A DNA stretch of 10,230 nucleotides from Verrucomicrobiales bacterium. GTDB taxonomy: Bacteria > Verrucomicrobiota > Verrucomicrobiia > Verrucomicrobiales > DEV007. Where the stretch lies: positions 1-10,230 of the forward strand of contig JABDJT010000280.1 of assembly GCA_013003335.1 (NCBI GenBank), in the 5' to 3' direction. Position numbers and translations under genes: made by a program. This document shows, piece after piece, positions 5,985-10,230 of the stretch; within the stretch, counting starts at the first letter, position 1; each line of letters opens with the position of its first letter. The notes beneath the pieces were generated by a model. It saw nothing but the letters and a program-made list of their open reading frames with translations. It did no database searches and was not told the origin of the DNA.

Positions 5985-6854
5985 ATGCGCAGCATGACAG
6001 GATTCGGTCGCGGCGACGCGACAAGCGGCAATTGGACGGTGACCGTCGAACTTTCCGGCGTAAACCGGAAGCAGGTCGACATATCGGTCAATCTGCCTAA
6101 TCGACTCAGTGAACTGGAGCCCGAAACACGCAAGCTGCTTGGGGCAGCTATTTCCCGCGGTCGGATCAATGCCCGAATCCTGCTCGATCACGGAGGGATC
6201 GGCGATACCCGGTTAGAGGTCGACGAAGCTCTCGCAGCGGAATACGTTGCTGCCGCGAAGAAATTGCTCAGCGAAGAGGTTGAAATCTGCCCGGCGGATT
6301 TGTACCGGGCTCCCGGCGTTTTCAAAATCGAAGACATCACTCCGGAGCCGGAAGAATTACGAGATCCACTCCACGAAGCGCTTGCCGGCGCCTTGGACGA
6401 ACTCTCTACCATGCAGGAAAAGGAGGGCGCAAACCTGCGCGAGGACCTTGAAGCCCGCATCGACACCATCGAATCGGAAATCGACGGCGTACGGGATCAT
6501 TCCCGGACCGTGGTGGAAAATTACCGGGCCAACCTGTTCAAACGCCTCTCCGAATCCGGACTCGAAAACCTCGATCTCGACGACGAGCGCGTCTTGCGGG
6601 AGATCGGAATTTTCGCAGAACGCTCCGATATTTCCGAGGAACTGACTCGAATTGACAGTCATCTGGGCCAATTCCGGAATTACTTCGCCAGCGACGAACC
6701 GGTCGGCCGACCACTCGACTTCCTCTGCCAGGAATTGAACCGCGAATTCAACACGATCGGCAGCAAGGCCAACGACGCCGGAATCGCTCAGCGAATCGTG
6801 AATGCAAAAACGGAGTTGGAAAAAATCCGCGAGCAGGTCCAGAATGTGCAGTGA
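5985..6854 (+). CDS. yicC: YicC family endoribonuclease
   Basis: A 289-residue protein of normal YicC length. The N-terminal hallmark MRSMTGFGRGD is present, followed by the VELSGVNRKQVDISVNLPNR segment (YicC N-terminal domain). The C-terminal domain (DUF1732) carries ELTRIDSHLGQF, VGRPLDFLCQELNREFNTIG and the closing KTELEKIREQVQNVQ, all strongly conserved. A helical coiled segment lies between the two. E. coli YicC has been described as an endoribonuclease acting with polynucleotide phosphorylase in turnover of small RNAs; the same role is inferred here. ATG 5985 gives the expected N-terminus; no Shine-Dalgarno sequence is evident, and a candidate promoter sits directly upstream. gmk follows after 61 bp, a gene pair seen in many bacteria, with a palindromic element filling the gap. 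Confidence 0.95.
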   Translation: MRSMTGFGRGDATSGNWTVTVELSGVNRKQVDISVNLPNRLSELEPETRKLLGAAISRGRINARILLDHGGIGDTRLEVDEALAAEYVAAAKKLLSEEVEICPADLYRAPGVFKIEDITPEPEELRDPLHEALAGALDELSTMQEKEGANLREDLEARIDTIESEIDGVRDHSRTVVENYRANLFKRLSESGLENLDLDDERVLREIGIFAERSDISEELTRIDSHLGQFRNYFASDEPVGRPLDFLCQELNREFNTIGSKANDAGIAQRIVNAKTELEKIREQVQNVQ

Positions 6855-6859
6855 ACGGC

Positions 6860-6912
6860 AAAAACGATCCAACAGGGTCTGTTTGCCAAACTAACCCTGT
6901 TGATTCGTTTTT
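6860..6912 (+). repeat. Palindromic intergenic element, copy 2 (yicC/gmk gap), terminator-like
   Basis: The left arm 6863-6878 (AACGATCCAACAGGGT) pairs with 6894-6909 (ACCCTGTTGATTCGTT) at 14 of 16 positions; flanking A and T runs extend the stem. The loop is 15 nt and holds an inner stem GTTT-GCC-AAAC. The T-run 6908-6912 makes this the most terminator-like of the three copies, yet it lies only 3 nt before the gmk GTG, so full termination here would require gmk to start from inside or upstream of the element. Attenuation or mRNA processing fits better (inference). Confidence 0.85.
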
Positions 6913-6915
6913 CCT

Positions 6916-7572
6916 GTGAACCCGTCCGATTTCAAACGCCGAGGCCTGCTATGCGTCGTTTCCGGCCCCGCCGGATCTGGAAAAACCACGTTATGCCGTG
7001 CTTTCAGCGAATCGGATGCGGAGGCGACTTACGCCGTTTCTGCGACCACCCGCGCACCGAGAAAAGGCGAAGCGGACGGGCACGATTATCATTTTCTCAC
7101 TCGCGGAGAATTTGAATCGCGCACCACCCGGGGAGGATTTCTCGAGTGGGCCGAGGTTCACAAAAATTATTACGGCACTCTGAAGAGTGAGGTGATCGAT
7201 CATATCGAAGCGGGGCGCGACGTGCTGATGGATATTGACGTCCAGGGAGCGGCCCTGATCCGCAAGAACGCCGACCCCCTGATTCGCGAAGCGCTGGTAG
7301 ACATTTTCATTCTGCCGCCAAGCGAGGACGAAATCATCGCACGGCTCCGAAATCGTGGCACCGAAAGCCAGGCCGAGCTTGACCTGCGGCTACACAACGC
7401 ACGGAAGGAAATGCGGCACTGGCGGGAATATGACTATACGATTATCAGCGGCACGAAGCAGGAAGATCTGGCAACGTTTTCCTCGATTCTCAACGGCGAA
7501 CGCTGTCGCTCACACCGACTGATCTCCAAAACCGAAGGCGATGTCGAAGAGCAGGGAGAACTGGGAATGTGA
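6916..7572 (+). CDS. gmk: Guanylate kinase
   Basis: A 218-residue enzyme that phosphorylates GMP to GDP with ATP, in cytoplasmic purine nucleotide metabolism. The P-loop is GPAGSGKTTL (17-26). The GMP-binding region includes VSATTRAPRKGE (41-52), DYHF (57-60), EWAEVHKNYYGT (77-88) and LMDIDVQGA (104-112). The lid segment contains RLRNRGTES (143-151), and EMRHWREYDYTII (165-177) matches the family C-terminal part; the usual ND after this strand is replaced by SG. The last 20 residues are acidic and unconserved. The start is GTG at 6916, the only start codon in the short gap before the conserved region. It has no Shine-Dalgarno sequence and lies directly against a palindromic repeat. The gene converges on the DUF2237 gene with 8 bp between stop codons. 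Confidence 0.95.
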   Translation: MNPSDFKRRGLLCVVSGPAGSGKTTLCRAFSESDAEATYAVSATTRAPRKGEADGHDYHFLTRGEFESRTTRGGFLEWAEVHKNYYGTLKSEVIDHIEAGRDVLMDIDVQGAALIRKNADPLIREALVDIFILPPSEDEIIARLRNRGTESQAELDLRLHNARKEMRHWREYDYTIISGTKQEDLATFSSILNGERCRSHRLISKTEGDVEEQGELGM

Positions 7573-7580
7573 AGCACGGC

Positions 7581-7973
7581 TCAGTTTCCGGCCTCTTCCC
7601 AGGCGGCGTATTCCTCGAGAATGCTTCGCGAAACATACTCCAGCGCCGCTTCACTCGTGGCTTCCAGCACGACCGGGCAGGCAAACCCCGCATCGAGAGC
7701 TTCTTTCCAGCGCCCCGCACACACGCACCAGCGATCGCCCGCTTTCAAACCTGGAAATCCAAAGTCCGGCATCGGCGTGGATAAGTCATTGCCGGCTTCC
7801 TTGCTGAAGGCGAGAAATTCTTCGGTCAGCACGCAGCAAACGGCATGACATCCGAGATCTTCCGGCCCCGTGTGGCATTTCCCGGTCCGCCAGAAACCGG
7901 TCATCGGATCGACACTGCAGGGAATCAACTCGCCACCCAAAACGTTCCGGTCTTCTTCATCTTCCATCGGCAT
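7581..7973 (-). CDS. DUF2237 family protein
   Basis: A 130-residue protein closely resembling the DUF2237 family, whose biochemical function is unknown. Signature stretches are NVLGGELIPCSVDPMTGFWR (10-29), CHTGPEDLGCHAVCCVLT (33-50), FLAFSKEAGNDLSTP (53-67), FGFPGLKAGDRWCVCAGRW (71-89) and PVVLEATSEAAL (100-111). It is rich in cysteine (positions 19, 33, 42, 46, 47, 83, 85 and 99), suggesting metal binding or redox chemistry; this is inference. No signal peptide is seen. The frame extends upstream to 8099, but family homology begins just after the ATG at 7973, and AAGAGG lies about 13 nt upstream. It is the last gene of a likely operon behind thioredoxin and the DUF6580 protein, starting 31 nt after the latter's stop. 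A thioredoxin link would fit the cysteine content but is unproven. Confidence 0.88.
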   Translation of the reverse strand: MPMEDEEDRNVLGGELIPCSVDPMTGFWRTGKCHTGPEDLGCHAVCCVLTEEFLAFSKEAGNDLSTPMPDFGFPGLKAGDRWCVCAGRWKEALDAGFACPVVLEATSEAALEYVSRSILEEYAAWEEAGN

Positions 7974-8004
7974 GGAAAAATGTTCGCCTCTTCGTGAATC
8001 GGAA

Positions 8005-8598
8005 TCAACCGGCCATTTCCGCAGAAGCCATTTTCGGAACTGCCAGCGGTTTCCAGAAGAACAGCGGAGCCGCGACAAGACACCAGATCGTGTCGCCAAC
8101 CAGGGCGTTTCGCAGAAATAAAAGGGACGGCGGAAAACCTGGAATACCGATCGTCTGGCTCTGCCACCAACCCGCTAAAGTTTGGGCGTAGACCGGCGAT
8201 CCCGCCCACGACCAGGTGTTGGCCGCGAGGTAAAACACAATCGAGCCGATCATCGTCCCAAACCACATCACCGGCCAGCTGCCTCGTTTTTTCCCGATCC
8301 ACGCACCGGCGAAGCCGGCCAGGGTAAAGGACACTGCCGTTAATACGGTGTAACTGCCGGGACCAATCCCGTTTGTCCAGCCCAGCACCAAGTCGCTTGC
8401 CACGATCAATAGCGCCGGGATCCAGCAAAACCGCAGCCCCAGCAGGAGCCCTCCGCCAAAACACATCGCCATCAGCGGCGATGTATTTGCCAGATCGGTG
8501 CTGCCTGCGGCGAAAACCCGGTATCCGATCGCCAGCACGAGCAGAGCAGCAATCCAGCCGAGGCGGATCGGGCGCTGTTGCTCAATTGCGGCGTTCAT
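8005..8598 (-). CDS. DUF6580 family integral membrane protein (possible ECF-type substrate-binding subunit)
   Basis: A 197-residue membrane protein with about five or six hydrophobic segments (roughly 14-30, 42-56, 58-73, 82-101, 111-126 and 158-181). Motifs typical of DUF6580 are NTSPLMAMCFGGG (38-50), SDLVLGW (68-74), GSIVFYLAANTWSWAGSPVY (118-137) and FLRNALVGD (161-169). Members are annotated as hypothetical; their size and topology resemble the S components of energy-coupling-factor vitamin transporters, which is an inference only. No ECF ATPase or T component is nearby. The ATG at 8598 is preferred over a TTG at 8601. It begins 7 nt after the thioredoxin stop, close enough for translational coupling, and has no Shine-Dalgarno sequence of its own. 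Confidence 0.82.
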   Translation of the reverse strand: MNAAIEQQRPIRLGWIAALLVLAIGYRVFAAGSTDLANTSPLMAMCFGGGLLLGLRFCWIPALLIVASDLVLGWTNGIGPGSYTVLTAVSFTLAGFAGAWIGKKRGSWPVMWFGTMIGSIVFYLAANTWSWAGSPVYAQTLAGWWQSQTIGIPGFPPSLLFLRNALVGDTIWCLVAAPLFFWKPLAVPKMASAEMAG

Positions 8599-8605
8599 CA
8601 ATGAA

Positions 8606-8935
8606 TCACGCGAGGGCCTGGAGTTCGCCGATGATAGCGTCCTTACCCATGATTCCGGTCTGGGTTTTCTTGATCTCTCCGTCCTTCATGAAAACGAGGG
8701 TCGGGACGGCTGTGACGCCGAATTTCGCGCCGAGATCCCTCTCGGACATGACATCGACCTTCGTCACTTTGGCGGTTTCACCGATTTCTTCAGCGACTTC
8801 GTCGAGAACCGGCGAAAGCATCTTGCATGGGCCGCAATACTCGGACCAAAAGTCAATCACCACCGGAACGGAGGCGTTTTCCGCTTCTTCGGAAAAATTG
8901 TCGGATGTTAAATTTACAATGGATTCGTGTGCCAT
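8606..8935 (-). CDS. trxA: Thioredoxin
   Basis: A 109-residue classical thioredoxin and the general cytoplasmic disulfide reductant. The fold is complete: VVIDFW (25-30) with the buried Asp28, active site CGPC at 34-37 followed by KMLSPVLDE, KVTKVDV, and cis-proline motif AVPTLVFMKDGE (Pro78). The residue before CGPC is Tyr33 where most thioredoxins have Trp (WCGPC); the other active-site Trp is kept (Trp30). Such Tyr variants occur and need not alter function. There is no signal peptide. The ATG at 8935 has no Shine-Dalgarno sequence. It lies 91 bp downstream of tpiA and is followed closely by the DUF6580 and DUF2237 genes, suggesting an operon. Methionine sulfoxide reductases such as the MsrB in this window depend on thioredoxin for reduction. 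Confidence 0.95.
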   Translation of the reverse strand: MAHESIVNLTSDNFSEEAENASVPVVIDFWSEYCGPCKMLSPVLDEVAEEIGETAKVTKVDVMSERDLGAKFGVTAVPTLVFMKDGEIKKTQTGIMGKDAIIGELQALA

Positions 8936-9026
8936 GATTTTGAATAGGTCTGTATTTTTACCAAATCGCCAAACATCGGCGAGTCAATGATTTCGTTCGG
9001 CTATGACGCGGGTCGTCGGGCAAACC
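8936..9026 (-). promoter_or_regulatory. tpiA/trxA intergenic gap with weak promoter-like sequence
   Basis: 91 bp between co-directional genes. On the minus strand a good -35-like TTGACT (8982-8987) is present, but no well-spaced -10 follows; the A-rich TAAAAATACA (8951-8960) lies about 21 bp away. A short CGCC/GGCG stem-loop lies between them. Whether trxA has its own promoter is unresolved. Confidence 0.25.
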
Positions 9027-9803
9027 TTACGCCGCATCATCAATCCCGGCCTGCACGATTTGCGCAAAGCTGTCCGGATCGAGAGCTGCGCCGCCGACAA
9101 GAAACCCGTCGATGTCCTCCCGGGAAATCAGGTCCGCCGCATTGCCCGGCTTGACGCTGCCGCCGTATTGAATCCGCGTCGCACCAGCGACTTCGTCTCC
9201 GAAAATTTCAGCCAGCACGGAGCGGACGTAGGCCTGTGTGTCCTGCGCCTGCTCCGGAGTCGCGGTCACGCCCGTTCCGATCGCCCATACGGGTTCGTAG
9301 GCAATCACGATGTCGGCCATTTGGTCTGCGGTCACATTCGCGAGGCTGCCTTTCAATTGGCCGGACAAAACCGATTCCAGCTGGCCGCCTTCGCGTTCGT
9401 CGAGTGATTCCCCGATGCAAAGGATCGGCTTCATACCCGCGTTCAACACGGCGTGCACTTTTTGGTTGATGAAATCGTCAGTTTCGCCAAAAAGGGAACG
9501 ACGCTCGCTGTGGCCGAGAATCACGTAATCGCAATTCACTTCCTTCAGCATAGCCGCGTTCGTTTCGCCGGTGAAAGCGCCATTGGCTTCGGGATGCATA
9601 TTCTGGGCAGCGAGGTCGACGGCGGCATTCGGTGTGATGTGCTTCGAGGCTTTCGCCAGCGTCACGAATGATGCACCGAGAACGATGTCGACTGCGGTCG
9701 GTTCGGAAAACGTTTGCAGGAAGGAACTGAGATATGATTCCGCCTCGGAGGGCGTAATATTCATTTTCCAGTTCGCGGCGATGATGGATTTGCGATTGCT
9801 CAT
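9027..9803 (-). CDS. tpiA: Triosephosphate isomerase
   Basis: A 258-residue TIM barrel of normal length that interconverts dihydroxyacetone phosphate and glyceraldehyde 3-phosphate in glycolysis and gluconeogenesis. All catalytic residues are present: Asn11 and Lys13 in ANWKMN, His98 in ILGHSERR, and Glu170 in AYEPVWAIGTG, which runs into the flexible loop 6. The phosphate-binding motifs YGGSVKPGN (213-221) and GFLVGGAAL (233-241) are intact. ATG 9803 gives the expected N-terminus; the upstream leader is rich in A and T and has no Shine-Dalgarno match. It follows glyS by 76 bp on the same strand, with a palindromic repeat in the gap. No hairpin with a U-run follows the stop. Confidence 0.97.
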   Translation of the reverse strand: MSNRKSIIAANWKMNITPSEAESYLSSFLQTFSEPTAVDIVLGASFVTLAKASKHITPNAAVDLAAQNMHPEANGAFTGETNAAMLKEVNCDYVILGHSERRSLFGETDDFINQKVHAVLNAGMKPILCIGESLDEREGGQLESVLSGQLKGSLANVTADQMADIVIAYEPVWAIGTGVTATPEQAQDTQAYVRSVLAEIFGDEVAGATRIQYGGSVKPGNAADLISREDIDGFLVGGAALDPDSFAQIVQAGIDDAA

Positions 9804-9832
9804 TTTTTGAAAGGGTCAGCTTTTTGGATTTT

Positions 9833-9879
9833 CGATCCAACAGGGTCTGTTCGATGAACCAACCCTGTTGGTTCGTTTT
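9833..9879 (+). repeat. Palindromic intergenic element, copy 3 (glyS/tpiA gap)
   Basis: The arms are 9833-9846 (CGATCCAACAGGGT) and 9862-9875 (ACCCTGTTGGTTCG), pairing at 13 of 14 positions around a 15-nt loop that holds the perfect inner stem GTTC-GAT-GAAC. The plus-strand orientation is the same as copies 1 and 2 by loop sequence, but the flanking genes run on the minus strand, so relative to transcription this copy is inverted. A T-run (9876-9879) follows on the plus strand only. It begins 4 nt from the glyS stop and ends 29 nt before the tpiA ATG. Confidence 0.85.
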
Positions 9880-10230
9880 CTATCGGATTTTTTCCAGCAG
9901 GAAAGGCAGAAGTTCGGTGATCGGCATGCGGGTTTGTTCCATCGAATCGCGTTCGCGAAGCGTGACGGTGTCTTTCAGTTCGACGCCGTTTTCGCCGATC
10001 GTGTCGAAATCAATCGTGACGCCGTAGGGCGTTCCGATCTCATCCTGGCGGCGATAACGCCGGCCAATCGCGGCGGTTTCATCGTAAAAAACCGTCATGT
10101 GAGGCTGAAGCAGTTTTTGTACCTCGCGCGCTTTCTCGACGAGCTCCGGTTTATTCTTCAACAGCGGAAAGACTCCAACTTTCACCGGCGCCATTTTCGG
10201 ATCGAAATGCATCACGACCCGGGTCTCTTC
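9880..10230 (-). CDS. glyS: Glycyl-tRNA synthetase (single-chain type), C-terminal part
   Basis: The frame is open at the right edge of the window, so about 116 C-terminal residues are seen and the catalytic core lies outside. The fragment is the class II anticodon-binding domain of the homodimeric glycyl-tRNA synthetase: MAPVKVGVFPLLKNKPEL, the helix VEKAREVQKLLQ, then GRRYRRQDEIGTPYGVTIDF and VTLRERDSMEQTRMPI. This is the alpha2 (eukaryote/archaea/Thermus-like) enzyme, not the alpha2beta2 GlyQ/GlyS pair of E. coli. It charges tRNA-Gly in the cytoplasm. The stop codon at 9880-9882 is followed within a few bases by a palindromic repeat and then tpiA on the same strand. Some databases use the symbols glyQS or glyRS for this form. 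Confidence 0.94.
   Translation of the reverse strand, partial: EETRVVMHFDPKMAPVKVGVFPLLKNKPELVEKAREVQKLLQPHMTVFYDETAAIGRRYRRQDEIGTPYGVTIDFDTIGENGVELKDTVTLRERDSMEQTRMPITELLPFLLEKIR

Noticed and set aside
7974..8099. N-terminal extension of the DUF2237 gene to 8099
   Set aside because: The extra residues overlap the DUF6580 gene, look unlike the family, and homology starts just after the ATG at 7973.
8968..8982. CGCC/GGCG stem-loop between tpiA and trxA considered as a tpiA terminator
   Set aside because: The stem is only 4 bp and no T-run follows in the direction of transcription.
1..10230. Search for CRISPR arrays, tRNA or rRNA genes, insertion sequences, toxin-antitoxin or defence genes
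   Set aside because: Nothing with the needed repeats, clover-leaf motifs or family signatures was seen; all long frames are explained by the listed genes.

Overview
This window looks like ordinary chromosomal backbone DNA, moderately GC-rich and densely packed with housekeeping genes. The gene set (scpA-scpB-pheA, yicC-gmk, single-chain glyS next to tpiA, a short bacterial PUR-domain protein, and a TatC with large extra regions) suggests a member of the Verrucomicrobiota or a related PVC-group bacterium. That placement is inferred from gene content and sequence flavour, not from a marker phylogeny. I see no transposase, phage gene, CRISPR array, rRNA or tRNA.

Layout. Plus strand, 1-2826: the 3' part of scpA, then scpB, the bifunctional chorismate mutase/prephenate dehydratase pheA, and msrB. 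Minus strand, 2823-5368: an unusually large tatC (680 aa) followed by a small HExxH metallopeptidase-like gene, whose stop codon overlaps that of msrB tail to tail. A 268-bp divergent intergenic region precedes the PUR-domain gene on the plus strand, followed by yicC and gmk (to 7572). Minus strand, 7581-10230: in transcription order, the 3' end of glyS, tpiA, a thioredoxin, a DUF6580 membrane protein and a DUF2237 protein. Functions span chromosome condensation, phenylalanine synthesis, oxidative-damage repair, Tat protein export, RNA turnover, GMP phosphorylation, glycolysis and glycine charging.

Two things stand out. First, three short intergenic gaps between co-directional genes (pheA/msrB, yicC/gmk, glyS/tpiA) hold copies of the same palindromic element of about 50 bp. 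Each has an outer stem built on AACAGGGT/ACCCTGTT with a loop of exactly 15 nt, and the loop contains an inner stem. A T-A to C-G change between two copies keeps the inner stem paired, which suggests selection on structure. Second, TatC carries a periplasmic insertion of about 150 residues and a cytoplasmic tail of about 260 residues that is rich in His, Asp and Glu and ends in a ComEA-like helix-hairpin-helix module. I know of no described Tat translocase with this architecture.

Most start codons here lack a recognisable Shine-Dalgarno sequence. The clear exception is the PUR-domain gene.
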